64,000 nt of DNA, from positions 20,000 through 83,999 of the forward strand of contig JASJBI010000018.1 of NCBI GenBank assembly GCA_030066595.1. The letters run 5' to 3'. This DNA is from Alphaproteobacteria bacterium. GTDB taxonomy: Bacteria > Pseudomonadota > Alphaproteobacteria > JAJFFI01. Positions 25,557 through 34,616 of the stretch are shown piece after piece (positions within the stretch are counted from its first letter, which is position 1; each line of letters starts with the position of its first letter). A model generated the notes under the pieces. The model saw only the letters and a program-made list of their open reading frames with translations, was not told where the DNA came from and did not search any database. Made by a program: the position numbers and the translations under genes.

Positions 25557-27188
25557 ATGGCTCTTAACGTCATCTCGAACTTTGCAGCCAATGTCGCCCA
25601 CCGCAACCTGGTGGCGTCCGACATGAAGACGACCAGCTCGCTTGCCAAGCTGTCGTCCGGTCTGCGCGTCGTGTCCGCCAAGGACGACGCCGCGTCGCTG
25701 GCCATCGGCTCCCGCCTGCGGGCGGAGGTCGCGGCCATGCAGCAGGCCACCCAGAACGCGAGCCAGGCCTCGTCGCTGCTCCAGATCGCCGACGGCGCTC
25801 TGGCGACCATCGGCGACATCCTGGTCCGCATGAAGGCGCTGGCGGTTCAGGCCTCGTCCGGTCAGTTCGGTACGACCGAGCGCGCGGTTCTGGACTCCGA
25901 GTACCAGGCCCTGCTGTCGGAAATCACGCGTATTTCCGACGACACCGAGTTCAACGGCACGCAGCTGATCGCCGGCGGCTCGGCGGTGTTCGACGCCAAC
26001 AACGACATGGTGGCCGGCGACCAGACCGTGGTCGGCACGACCAACGAGTTCACCGCCGGTCAGGCGCCGGGCGTCAGCGTTCAGACCCTGGACACCACCG
26101 TGGTGACCACGGGCGACACGTTCCGTATGTCGTACAACAACACGAGCGAAGAGCTGTCGCTCACCAACACGCGGACCGGTGACCGTCAGACCATCGACAT
26201 CACCACTGCGTTCAATGCGCAGTTGACGGCGAATGGTCAGGCGACCACCGACAACACGCTGAACGCCGGCACGAATGTCGACGTGAACTTCAACAACCTC
26301 GGCGTGACCGTGCGGCTGGACTCGGTTTTCAACCGGACCAACGCCACCATCAACACCGAGGGCAACCAGGCGGTCACGGTCGGCGCGAACGCTTCGGCCA
26401 CGACGTCCACGGTTGCCTATGGCACGACCGGCTTCGACATCACCGGGCTCCGGGAGCTGGTGGGCCTGGACACGGGTACGTCCTTCGCTGTGGCGACCGG
26501 TATCCTGACCATCAACTACACCGGTAACGCGGGCGCCAACACGCTGGCGCTTGCGGCCACCAACGGCCTCGAGTTCAGCGTCGATGGTGGGGTTTACGGT
26601 GCAGCGCCGGCGGACGACCTCGATGACGGCGCCATCCACACGATCGACGTGCGGTTGGCGACCTCGACGCAGGTGCTGGGCCGTATCTCGCTGGATACCG
26701 CGAGTGCGACCGGTACCGGCGCGGGGACGCTCACCCTCGACATCGGTGAGCTGATCTTCGGCACGGCCTTCACCTCGACCGGCACCAGCCAGAACTTCGA
26801 CTTTAAGGTTGGTACCGGTGCGGCCACGCAGGACACGCTGACCTTCACGGTCAGCGCGGCCAGCGCCAACGCGCTGAGCCTGGGTGGCACGGTGATCACC
26901 GATGCGAGCTCCGCGAACACGGCCTCCACCGCCGTGACCGCGGCGATCGACACGATCAACCAGCAGCGGTCGACGGTTGGTGCGGCGCAGAACCGGTTGA
27001 GCTTTGCGTCGAACAACCTGGCCGCGGCGATCGAGAACTCGGAGGCCGCACGTAGCGGTCTGCTCGACCTCGACGTCGCCAAGGAGATCTCGGATTTCAC
27101 CAGTAAGAACATCCTGGTGCAGACCGGTATTTCCATGCTGGCCCAGGCCAACCAGGTTCCGCAGAACCTGTTGCGTCTGTTCCAGTAG
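25557..27188 (+). CDS. fliC: Flagellin
   Basis: 543 residues. The N-terminal D0/D1 region is MALNVISNFAANVAHRNLVASDMKTTSSLAKLSSGLRVVSAKDDAASLAIGSRLRAEVAAM and the C-terminal D0/D1 ends AAAIENSEAARSGLLDLDVAKEISDFTSKNILVQTGISMLAQANQVPQNLLRLFQ. The variable middle contains a Thr/Asn/Gly-rich module (about 177-402, TTVVTTGDTFRMSYNN to GTLTLDIGELIFG) homologous to inserts in FlgL and FliD. The high Ser/Thr/Asn content would suit O-linked modification. This is the only flagellin here. The start at 25557 has AGGAG upstream; longer frames run over the promoter. It is transcribed from a FlbD/sigma-54 promoter. Confidence 0.95.
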   Translation: MALNVISNFAANVAHRNLVASDMKTTSSLAKLSSGLRVVSAKDDAASLAIGSRLRAEVAAMQQATQNASQASSLLQIADGALATIGDILVRMKALAVQASSGQFGTTERAVLDSEYQALLSEITRISDDTEFNGTQLIAGGSAVFDANNDMVAGDQTVVGTTNEFTAGQAPGVSVQTLDTTVVTTGDTFRMSYNNTSEELSLTNTRTGDRQTIDITTAFNAQLTANGQATTDNTLNAGTNVDVNFNNLGVTVRLDSVFNRTNATINTEGNQAVTVGANASATTSTVAYGTTGFDITGLRELVGLDTGTSFAVATGILTINYTGNAGANTLALAATNGLEFSVDGGVYGAAPADDLDDGAIHTIDVRLATSTQVLGRISLDTASATGTGAGTLTLDIGELIFGTAFTSTGTSQNFDFKVGTGAATQDTLTFTVSAASANALSLGGTVITDASSANTASTAVTAAIDTINQQRSTVGAAQNRLSFASNNLAAAIENSEAARSGLLDLDVAKEISDFTSKNILVQTGISMLAQANQVPQNLLRLFQ

Positions 27189-27202
27189 GCGAAGATGGGA
27201 TT

Positions 27203-27230
27203 GGAGAGCGGGGGCCCAGCCCCCCTCTCC
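27203..27230 (+). terminator. GC hairpin between flagellin and the flaG-like gene
   Basis: GGAGAG...GGGGG pairs with CCCCC...CTCTCC. There is no T-run afterwards, so it may stabilise the flagellin mRNA 3' end or attenuate rather than stop transcription. Confidence 0.45.
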
Positions 27231-27269
27231 GTCTCCCCTAGGGAGGGCAACCGGTAAGTGGAGGAGAAG

Positions 27270-27623
27270 ATGGAGATCACGTCCAGGATCCCGGCCTCGC
27301 TCCCCGTCTCGGACGCCCCAAAGAATCAGGGCCGCGCCGCCGCGCCGGCGGCACCCGCCCAGACCAACAAGACGTCCGTCGCCACGGCCGAGCGCGTGGC
27401 CGAAGCCCAGACCCGAACCGCGGTTCAGTCCGCGCCGCCTCTGCCCGGCCACCGGGACGTGCGGCTCACGCTGCACATCGACGACCGCACCGGCCAGGTC
27501 TTCGGCCGCTTCGTCGACCGCAACACCGGCGACATGGTGCAGGAGGTGCCGGCGGAAGACCTGCGCCGACTGGCCGCCCAGATCGACGAGCTGCTGGGCC
27601 CGGCCATCGATCAATCCGTCTAG
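27270..27623 (+). CDS. flaG: FlaG-family protein
   Basis: 117 residues. The disordered Ala/Pro/Thr-rich N-terminus (about 1-60) precedes the FlaG core VRLTLHIDDRTGQVFGRFVDRNTGDMVQEVPAEDLRRLAAQIDELLG, which keeps the family pattern of two short strands, an acidic turn and a PAED helix cap. FlaG proteins influence filament length; the biochemical role is unclear. The ATG at 27270 has GGAGGAG five bases upstream, a better start than the GTG at 27258. It sits between flagellin and fliD, its usual place. Confidence 0.8.
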   Translation: MEITSRIPASLPVSDAPKNQGRAAAPAAPAQTNKTSVATAERVAEAQTRTAVQSAPPLPGHRDVRLTLHIDDRTGQVFGRFVDRNTGDMVQEVPAEDLRRLAAQIDELLGPAIDQSV

Positions 27624-27641
27624 GCGGAGGACAACGCGACC

Positions 27642-30600
27642 ATGGATGCGCTGAACCTCAATTCGCTGGTCATCGATGAGAACGGCCGGGTCTCGTTTTC
27701 CGGCCTGACCTCCGAGATCGATTTCCAAGAGGTCACGGACTCGATCATCGCGGCCAAGCGGATCCCGATCGACACCATCGAGGCGCGCATCGAGAGCAAC
27801 ACCGAGAAGGTGGCCGCGCTCAAGGACCTGCGCAGCCTTCTCAACAGCTTGAGCACGAGCGTCAACAAGCTGCGCGGCGCGGTCAGCGTGGACAGCGCCA
27901 ACAATATCTTCGCATCCAAGGTCGCCTTCGCGACCAGCAGCCGGACCGACAGCCAGACCCCGGCCGCCGCCGGCAACCTGATGGGCGTGTCCGTCGCCAA
28001 TTCCGCCGATCTCGGCAGCCACACCGTCGAGATCTTGCGCGTCGCCACCGCCCATAAGGTGATGAGCGACGCCCAGACCAGCACGACCACGGCGCTTGGG
28101 ATCACCGGCACCTTCACGGTGAACGGCACGTCGATCACCATGACCAGCTCGGACACGCTGCAGGACGTGCGCGACCGGATCAACAACGCCAACACCGGCA
28201 CGGGTGCCACCGAAGTGTCGGCCAGCATCGTCTCGATCAGCGCCACCGAAAACCACCTGGTGCTGACCGCCGACAAGACCGGCACCAACATCACCCTGGC
28301 GGACACCTCGGGAACGCCGCTCGACACGCTGGGCGTCTTGACCGGCGCCTCCATAAAGAACGAGCTGCAGTCGGCCCAGACCGCGCGGCTCAAGGCGGAT
28401 GGCTTCACCGATCCGGACCGGCACGAGACCAACCTGATCTCCAGCGACACGGCGGCCCTCAACACGCTCTTCACCGCCGCCGCCTCGGACGGCTCGTTCG
28501 TGGTCAACGGCAACACGGTCAACTATCTGACCACCGACACGCTGCAGACGCTCGCGACCAAGATCGCCGCCTCGGACGGCGCCGGCGGCGTCGAGTCCCA
28601 GGTGATCCAGGACGGCAGCAAGTACCGGCTTGAAATCACGCACGCCTCCGGAACAGCCCTCACCTTCACCGACACCGACGGGCTGCTGGCCGAGATGGGG
28701 CTCAACAATGAGCAGATCTTCGAGCGCAGCAGCAACACCATCAACGATCTGTTCACCGGCGTCACGCTGTCCCTGTTTCAGGCCGAGGAAGACACCACCA
28801 TCAAGATCGACGTCGAGCGCGACCTGACCTCGGTGGTCGGCGAAGTCGATACCTTCGTCGAGTCGTACAACGCGGTGCGCGTGTTCCTCAACCAGCAGAG
28901 CCTCATCGACACGGAGTCCGGGGAAGCGGCCGAGGACGCCGGCGTGCTGTTCGGGAACAACGCCATTCGCACCGTCCAGCAGCAGCTCTCGACCATCGTC
29001 GGCCAGGGCACCCTGGGCGTGAACGACGCCTTCTCGGTCCTCGCCCAGATCGGCGTCGACCTGGTCGACAACGCGGCGCTGGTGGATCCGCTCAACCGCG
29101 ACACCCTGGAGGTCAACAACTCCAAGCTGGAAGAGGCATTGCTCAACAACCCCGACGACGTGCGCCGGCTGTTCGCCTTCGATTTCAGCTCGTCCGATCC
29201 GCGGGTGGCACTCTTGGACTACACCTCGGAGACCACCTTCAACGCCTCCGGCTACACGCTCAACGTCAATTTCGACGACAAGTTCGACAGCGCCAAGGTC
29301 ACCAACAACTACACGTTCACCCAGACCGACGCCGAGACCAACGGTCCGCTGAATGACGGCATCAGCCTGATCACCTTCGACCAGACCGTCGCTACCGGCA
29401 ACGCCTATCGCTACAGCTACGACTCGGTGACCGAGACCTTGACGCTCAACGATCTGACCAACGGCACCAACCAGGCAATCGACATCACCGCGATCCTGGA
29501 TGCCGCGGCGGTCACCAACGGCCCGGGCGGCGAGCTGGCGGCCGGCGAGACCGCGGACGTCGATTTCTCGTCCCTGGGCGTGACCTTCCGGCTGACCGGC
29601 GACGCGCCGGCGTTCAGCCGTGCCACGGACATCACCGGCGGCGCCACCAACACGGCCGGGCTCGGACCCGGCAACGGCGGCAGCTTTACCAACCTGAACA
29701 CGGTTCTGCCGAGCACGGGGCTCAGCGAGACCGCCATCGACGCCCTGGTGGCGGCGGGCGCGTACAGCCAGGCGACGGGCCTGCTGTCCCTCGGCATCGA
29801 GAGCAGCGGCGCCGGGGTGTCGAGCTTTTCGACCGCGGCCGGTATCAAGTTCACGATCGACGGCGCGGGCGTGCCCGCGGCTGACATTACGGCCACCGAT
29901 CTGGACGACGCCAGCTCTCATACCATCGAGATCTTCGTCGACGACGGCGGCAACGACGTGCAGGTGGCCCAGCTCACCTTCGACGCCCTGTCCGGCTCGA
30001 CGGGCGCGGGCAGCGGCACGTTCACCGTCGATCTGGGCACCGGGCTGTTCGGCGAGACGGCGGCGCTGACCACCGGCAAGGACGCGCCGATGAACAACTA
30101 CTACACGATCGCGAACGGTTCCTTCGAGATCCGGGACGAGAGCAACTCTTTGCTCGGCACGGTCAACTTCAACGCTACCGACAGCCTCGAGGACCTGGCC
30201 ACCAATATCACCAACAACGTCACCGGTGTGTCGGCCGCGGTCATCGAGAACGTGATCGACAACAGCTTCCGCATCCAGATCGTCAGTGACGACCACGACC
30301 CCCTGAACTTCGTCGAGGTCTCGGGCGGGCTCGTGGCCGAACTCAATCTGTCCAATGTGGGCGACAGCGTGTTTTCGGCCAACATCGGCGGCCCAGTGGA
30401 CGGTACCGACAACGGCAGCGTGACGGTGAGCTCGGGACGCACGCTCACCGCGACCAGCCTGACGGAAGCCGATGGGCTCAAGGTGATCTTCGACGGCAGT
30501 ACCGACCTGAGCGGCATCACGCTCGACTTCACGGTCGGCGTCGGGGCCCAGTTCTTCGGCGTGATCGACGAGCTGGTGGACCCTACCAGCGGCACGCTGG

Positions 30601-30794
30601 AGGCCGAGATCGACACGCTGGAGGACCAGAACGAGGTCTCCGAGGATCGGGTCGAGCAGATGCTGGTCCGCCTCGAGCTGGAACGTCAGCGACTGCTCGA
30701 CAAGTTCATCGCCATGGAGCAGGCGCTCTCTTCGCTGGCGAACATACGGCAGAGCATCACGGAGCTCACGGCCGCTCTGACCAGCGATAACTAA
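27642..30794 (+). CDS. fliD: Filament cap protein FliD, unusually long
   Basis: 1050 residues, about twice a typical FliD. The N-terminal domain is GLTSEIDFQEVTDSIIAAKRIPIDTIEARIESNTEKVAALKDLRSLLNSLSTSVNKLRG and the C-terminal coiled coil is LEAEIDTLEDQNEVSEDRVEQMLVRLELERQRLLDKFIAMEQALSSLANIRQSI. Inside, an IN-like motif (GTFTVNGTSITMTSSDTLQDVRDRIN) recurs as GSFVVNGNTVNYLTTDTLQTLATKIA and, near the end, as GSFEIRDESNS...TDSLEDLATNIT. Residues about 573-806 are the module also found in flagellin and FlgL (TFDQTVATGNAYRYSYD to GTFTVDLGTGLFG). It caps the growing filament and may adhere to surfaces. Confidence 0.92.
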   Translation: MDALNLNSLVIDENGRVSFSGLTSEIDFQEVTDSIIAAKRIPIDTIEARIESNTEKVAALKDLRSLLNSLSTSVNKLRGAVSVDSANNIFASKVAFATSSRTDSQTPAAAGNLMGVSVANSADLGSHTVEILRVATAHKVMSDAQTSTTTALGITGTFTVNGTSITMTSSDTLQDVRDRINNANTGTGATEVSASIVSISATENHLVLTADKTGTNITLADTSGTPLDTLGVLTGASIKNELQSAQTARLKADGFTDPDRHETNLISSDTAALNTLFTAAASDGSFVVNGNTVNYLTTDTLQTLATKIAASDGAGGVESQVIQDGSKYRLEITHASGTALTFTDTDGLLAEMGLNNEQIFERSSNTINDLFTGVTLSLFQAEEDTTIKIDVERDLTSVVGEVDTFVESYNAVRVFLNQQSLIDTESGEAAEDAGVLFGNNAIRTVQQQLSTIVGQGTLGVNDAFSVLAQIGVDLVDNAALVDPLNRDTLEVNNSKLEEALLNNPDDVRRLFAFDFSSSDPRVALLDYTSETTFNASGYTLNVNFDDKFDSAKVTNNYTFTQTDAETNGPLNDGISLITFDQTVATGNAYRYSYDSVTETLTLNDLTNGTNQAIDITAILDAAAVTNGPGGELAAGETADVDFSSLGVTFRLTGDAPAFSRATDITGGATNTAGLGPGNGGSFTNLNTVLPSTGLSETAIDALVAAGAYSQATGLLSLGIESSGAGVSSFSTAAGIKFTIDGAGVPAADITATDLDDASSHTIEIFVDDGGNDVQVAQLTFDALSGSTGAGSGTFTVDLGTGLFGETAALTTGKDAPMNNYYTIANGSFEIRDESNSLLGTVNFNATDSLEDLATNITNNVTGVSAAVIENVIDNSFRIQIVSDDHDPLNFVEVSGGLVAELNLSNVGDSVFSANIGGPVDGTDNGSVTVSSGRTLTATSLTEADGLKVIFDGSTDLSGITLDFTVGVGAQFFGVIDELVDPTSGTLEAEIDTLEDQNEVSEDRVEQMLVRLELERQRLLDKFIAMEQALSSLANIRQSITELTAALTSDN

Positions 30795-30846
30795 ACCACG
30801 TCTTCCGCGAAGCGGGAGGGTCAACGAAAGGAACGGAACCAAGCCA

Positions 30847-31365
30847 ATGGAACACGCAGCGACAAACCAGTACAAAACGCAACAGCTTCTCTCGGCGAGC
30901 CCGGCCATGCTGGTCTTTATGCTCTACGACGAGGCGATCCGTTCTCTTCAAAAAGCCGTGGAAGCCATTGACAAAAATGATATTCAAGGCCGTTGGCAGG
31001 CCAACAAGAAGGCCGTCGACATCATTGGCGAGCTGGCGCAGAACCTGGATATGGAGAAAGGCGGGCTGATCGCCGAGAAGCTCTACCAGCTCTACCGGTT
31101 CCTCTTGACCTCCCTGCCCCAGGTCGACATCCGCAACGATCCCAAGCCCGCCGAGGAAGCGGTGCGGCTGCTGGAACCGCTGCGCGACTCGTGGCGTGAG
31201 CTCGCCCGGAAGGACAGCAGCGAACTGGCCCGCGAGCGGGCCGAGGCGCTGGTCGCCTTCGAAAACACGCAGGACGGCAGCCAAGACGGTGCCCAGGCGG
31301 CCACGCAGGACCCCGGCCTGGCCCCAGCGGCGCCCACGCAGAGCTCGGTCAAGATCTCGGCCTGA
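30847..31365 (+). CDS. fliS: Flagellin export chaperone FliS
   Basis: 172 residues. The helical core is NQYKTQQLLSASPAMLVFMLYDEAIRSLQKAVEAIDKNDIQGRWQANKKAVDIIGELAQNLDMEKGGLIAEKLYQLYRFLLTSL, the FliS family pattern (SPxxLvxMLYDgai). A disordered Gln/Ala-rich tail of about 40 residues is extra. It binds the flagellin C-terminus in the cytoplasm. It follows fliD, the standard order; AAGGAACGG provides the ribosome site. Confidence 0.93.
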   Translation: MEHAATNQYKTQQLLSASPAMLVFMLYDEAIRSLQKAVEAIDKNDIQGRWQANKKAVDIIGELAQNLDMEKGGLIAEKLYQLYRFLLTSLPQVDIRNDPKPAEEAVRLLEPLRDSWRELARKDSSELARERAEALVAFENTQDGSQDGAQAATQDPGLAPAAPTQSSVKISA

Positions 31366-31445
31366 CCAAACGGCTGACGCTGGCCATATGGTATGCTGCC
31401 GATCTCTAAAGACAGACGGGTCGGTCTAAGTGACTTGTCTGAGGG

Positions 31446-31739
31446 TCAGTTGAGCTTGGCCTCTGGCGTCGGGCCACCGTTTTCCGGCATCTTGGCCAGC
31501 GGCGATCCGGGTACGTCCAGCTCTTGGATCATCTGGCGCAGGATACCGACCGTCTCGGTGCCGGCGATCTGATAGGTGATCTCGACCAGCCCCGCAAAGA
31601 CGGCGGAGATGATCGCCCGGTGGTGCAGATCCTCCTCCTCACATTCGGCGCAGGCCGCGCCCAGATGCTCGGTGAAGATCTCGACCGCTCGCTCGATGTC
31701 TTCGGGTGTCAGCTCGGTCGGGCCAGAGGTTTCGGCCAT
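31446..31739 (-). CDS. Small unknown protein between fliS and fliK
   Basis: 97 residues, acidic and helical: LTPEDIERAVEIFTEHLGAACAECEEEDLHHRAIISAVFAGLVEITYQIAGTETVGILRQMIQELDVPG. There is no signal peptide or membrane segment. I do not recognise the family. The ATG at 31739 has GGGAGCGAG upstream; an in-frame ATG at 31766 is an alternative. A CtrA-like TTAA-N7-TAAA element lies 44-58 bp upstream, which suggests it belongs to the early motility regulon. It reads against both flanking operons and ends 80 bp from fliS. Confidence 0.65.
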   Translation of the reverse strand: MAETSGPTELTPEDIERAVEIFTEHLGAACAECEEEDLHHRAIISAVFAGLVEITYQIAGTETVGILRQMIQELDVPGSPLAKMPENGGPTPEAKLN

Positions 31740-31782
31740 GTCTCGCTCCCGCGGTTGCCCCGCCATCCTCGGACAGGTTTGG

Positions 31783-31797
31783 TTAAGGGTCGGTAAA
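31783..31797. promoter_or_regulatory. CtrA-like box upstream of the unknown 31446-31739 gene
   Basis: TTAA-N7-TAAA, one mismatch to consensus, 44-58 bp before the ATG. The same TTAA-N7-TAAA form occurs before fliI and cheA. Confidence 0.35.
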
Positions 31798-31846
31798 ACG
31801 CGATCGACCGATCGATTGCCGATCACGGCCCTCCGCTTGCCGCCGC

Positions 31847-31859
31847 GGCACAAATTGCC
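31847..31859. promoter_or_regulatory. FlbD/ftr-like palindrome upstream of fliK
   Basis: GGCACAAATTGCC, flanked by GC and GC, about 123 bp upstream of the sigma-54 promoter. A degenerate second copy, CGCAGCTTTTGCC, lies at 31870-31882. Confidence 0.55.
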
Positions 31860-31969
31860 GCCCAGGTCGCGCAGCTTTTGCCCAATTGGCCGAATCAAGC
31901 CCTCACGCGAGGCGATCGCGTAAGTGCTTAATGTATATTTTTCAGAGCGATAGGGAATTTCTCCGAGTT

Positions 31970-31985
31970 TGGCATCAAGCTTGCT
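31970..31985 (+). promoter_or_regulatory. Sigma-54 promoter for fliK-flgD-flgE
   Basis: TGGCATCAAGCTTGCT with correct GG/GC spacing and a perfect TTGC. A start near 31995 means translation must begin after it, which rules out the longer fliK frame that begins at 31969. Confidence 0.75.
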
Positions 31986-32019
31986 GAGGAGTTGGCAGAT
32001 TAGTGTGACAGGTATGGTC

Positions 32020-33846
32020 ATGGACACCACCGCGCTCCTATCCACGAAGGATCAGCTCGCGGCACAGCTCAGGCGCAAGGCGCCGGCTCACGCACAGGTG
32101 AACCGGGTGTCCTTCTCGCACATCCTGAGCGACAGCCGAGACGGCGCCGCCGCCGAGCTGCGCCGGGCTGAACGCGCGGTGTCCCGTTCGACATCCGACC
32201 CCCGGCCCACACAAGCCTATCGGCCGGATCGCAGCAGTACCGACCATCCTTATCGCCGACCGGCCGAATTCAACAAGGACGGCGCGGGCAACATCGACGA
32301 CCTCGCCGAACCCTTCCGGTCCCGCCGGTCCGCCCATTCCGGGTCCCGCGAAGCGACAGCGCGCGGTGACACGAACCAGCCGGCCGAGACACACCCGACG
32401 AATGCGGCGCGGGCCTCCGACCGGACCGGCACGACAGCCGGTCAGGGCCAGGAAACCAACGCGGTTGCCGGCCAGGTTCCGGCCACCGTACTACCCAAGC
32501 TGCCGACCCAGGGCATCGAGCTTCCGGCGCAGGCGATCATGGCCGAGACGCCGAATCCGTCCACAACCCCGCTGCCGAACGCAACGCCCGGAGAGACCGT
32601 GCCGGGACAAACGGCGGCGGCAGCGCCCCAACCAGCCATGCCGGTGGATCCTGCCGGTGTTGCCCTCGCCGGGGCGGCCGAGGACAGCACCCTGCCGTCC
32701 CTGGTCGCGCCGTTGACTCAGCCGACCGGCGAGACGCTCGCACCGTCGCCGATCGCGAACCAGGCCCTGGCCGCCGCGCCGGCCGAGAGCCAGAGCACGG
32801 CAGCCGAGACGGCCTCCCTGGTCGGCGCGCTGGTCGGCAAGACCACGGCGCGGGGTCAGGATCGCGCGCTTGGCACGCCGGCACAGCCGGTCGACGCGAC
32901 CGCACCTGTGCCGTCGGAACCCGCGCCGGCGGCGCCCGCGCGTCCGGCAGTTGCCACGCCCGTTCTGCCGATCGATGCGACTCCCGAGCCCATCCTGCCC
33001 CAGACCGCTGCCGCGGCCCGGCCCGAGATCCAGGAGCCCGCCATACGGGCGGCCCTGCTGCCTGACGGCGAACTCGCCCGCGTGGCGGAAGGGGCGGTCA
33101 ACGGAACTCCGCAGTCCGGCGCCTCCGCGCCCAACGGCAGCACGGCGAACACCGCCGCACAGCTGCTGCGGCCGGTAACGGACGCGCAAAGCCAGACGCC
33201 GATCCAGCTGCTGACCGACCCGGCGACGGCCCCCGCCCAGACACCGGTCGCGATGGCTGCCCGGATCGCAGCAGACCCCGCCCCCGCGACGATGGACGGG
33301 ATCCGCAGCATCGCCGACGCCAGCCTCCAGAATATGACCGCGTCGTCTGGAACCGGCGCCAGCTCCAGCGAAGTCGCGACCCGCGCCACGGCGGCTCAGC
33401 TGGCACGCCCGGCCGCTCCGCCCACGCCGGTGGCCGAGCAGGTGGCTGTGCGTATCAGCAAAGCGATTGCCGAGGGCGCCGACCGGATCGAGATCCGGCT
33501 CAAGCCCGCGTCCCTCGGCCATGTCCGCGTGGCGATGGAGGTCGGACATGACGGCCGCGTCCTCGCGGTGGTCACGGCCGATCGGCCGGATACGCTGGAC
33601 ATGCTCAAGCAGGACTCCCGCAGCCTGGAACGGGCGCTGCAGGACGCCGGCCTCAAGACCGATTCCAACAGCCTCAGCTTCAATCTGCGCGGCGGCGAAA
33701 ACCGCGATGCGAACGGCCAGGACGCGGCATCCGGTAGTGGCCAGCCTGCCTCCCAGGACGAGGGCATGGCCGATGATCTGCCGCCCGACGCCATCGATCC
33801 CTCCCGGTTCACGGGTGGGACTGGACTTGTTGACATTCATGTTTAG
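32020..33846 (+). CDS. fliK: Flagellar hook-length control protein FliK
   Basis: 608 residues from the ATG at 32020 (MDTTALLSTKDQ); an in-frame ATG at 32014 would add two. The first 470 residues are disordered and rich in Ala, Pro, Thr and Gln, as expected for a secreted molecular ruler. The C-terminal Flg_hook domain (about 475-575) has VAEQVAVRISKAIAEGADRIEIRLKPASLGHVRVAMEVGHDGRVLAVVTADRPDTLDMLKQDSRSLERALQDAGL. It signals the export switch from hook to filament substrates. The sigma-54 promoter just upstream decides the start. Confidence 0.9.
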   Translation: MDTTALLSTKDQLAAQLRRKAPAHAQVNRVSFSHILSDSRDGAAAELRRAERAVSRSTSDPRPTQAYRPDRSSTDHPYRRPAEFNKDGAGNIDDLAEPFRSRRSAHSGSREATARGDTNQPAETHPTNAARASDRTGTTAGQGQETNAVAGQVPATVLPKLPTQGIELPAQAIMAETPNPSTTPLPNATPGETVPGQTAAAAPQPAMPVDPAGVALAGAAEDSTLPSLVAPLTQPTGETLAPSPIANQALAAAPAESQSTAAETASLVGALVGKTTARGQDRALGTPAQPVDATAPVPSEPAPAAPARPAVATPVLPIDATPEPILPQTAAAARPEIQEPAIRAALLPDGELARVAEGAVNGTPQSGASAPNGSTANTAAQLLRPVTDAQSQTPIQLLTDPATAPAQTPVAMAARIAADPAPATMDGIRSIADASLQNMTASSGTGASSSEVATRATAAQLARPAAPPTPVAEQVAVRISKAIAEGADRIEIRLKPASLGHVRVAMEVGHDGRVLAVVTADRPDTLDMLKQDSRSLERALQDAGLKTDSNSLSFNLRGGENRDANGQDAASGSGQPASQDEGMADDLPPDAIDPSRFTGGTGLVDIHV

Positions 33847-33858
33847 GAACCCAGAGCC

Positions 33859-34545
33859 ATGGAATTGAATTCTCTCGGTTTTCTGACCCCCTCCCAGCAG
33901 ACGCAGGAATCGTCCGCCAGCCTGGCCGACAACTTCGATGACTTCCTCCTGCTGCTGACCACCCAGCTGCAGAACCAGGATCCGCTCGAGCCGCTGGATC
34001 CGAACGAGTTCACCTCGCAGCTCGTCGAGTTCAGTTCGGTGGAGCAATTGATCGCGCAGACCGCGCGTCTCGACAGTCTCATCACGCTGCAGCAGTCCAA
34101 CCAGGTCGCGGACGCCGTGAGCTTCGTCGGCAAGACGGTCGAGGTGATCGGCGACACCGTCGCCATGGTGGACGGACAGGCCCAGATCAACTACGAGCTG
34201 ACCAGCGCCGCCAGCGGCGTCAACGTCGTGATCCGCGATGCGGCGGGCCAGGTGGTCCGCACCCTGCAGGGCGACAACGGCGTCGGCTCGCACCAGGTGG
34301 TCTGGGACGGCCTCAACGACCAGGGCGCCCCACAGCCGGACGGTCCCTACACGTTCGAGATCAACGCCATCGACGAGGACGGCGAAGCGACGCTGCTGAA
34401 CACCTCGATCGAGGGCGTGGTCGACGGCGTCAGCAACGCCGAGGGCACGCTGGTCATCACCATCGGCGGGGTGAGCTATCCGCTGGCGGACGTCCTCTCG
34501 GTCAGAGACACCAACATCAACCCAGGGAGCGAGCCGCAGGCCTGA
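33859..34545 (+). CDS. flgD: Hook cap protein FlgD
   Basis: 228 residues. The N-terminal FlgD motif is DDFLLLLTTQLQNQDPLEPLDPNEFTSQLVEFSSVEQLIAQTARLDSL. The middle has FlgD-type Ig and tudor-like folds: AAGQVVRTLQGDNGVGSHQVVWDGLNDQGAPQPDGPYTFEINAIDEDG. It scaffolds FlgE polymerisation and is then lost. It lies 12 bp after fliK and 71 bp before flgE. Confidence 0.95.
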   Translation: MELNSLGFLTPSQQTQESSASLADNFDDFLLLLTTQLQNQDPLEPLDPNEFTSQLVEFSSVEQLIAQTARLDSLITLQQSNQVADAVSFVGKTVEVIGDTVAMVDGQAQINYELTSAASGVNVVIRDAAGQVVRTLQGDNGVGSHQVVWDGLNDQGAPQPDGPYTFEINAIDEDGEATLLNTSIEGVVDGVSNAEGTLVITIGGVSYPLADVLSVRDTNINPGSEPQA

Positions 34546-34616
34546 GGCCTGTCGGCCCGGCAAGGATCCACGTCACATAGACGGACACAGAATCAGGTAG
34601 AGCAAGGAGCAATCCC

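Noticed and set aside
25533..30908. A 1791-codon open frame on the minus strand across flagellin, flaG and fliD
   Set aside because: It is antisense to three clear flagellar genes, is rich in Arg/Val/Gly/Asp as expected of a GC-rich shadow frame, and shows no domain. It is a by-product of codon bias.
32491..34563. A 690-codon minus-strand frame over fliK and flgD
   Set aside because: Antisense to two recognised genes and made of Arg/Gly-rich sequence.
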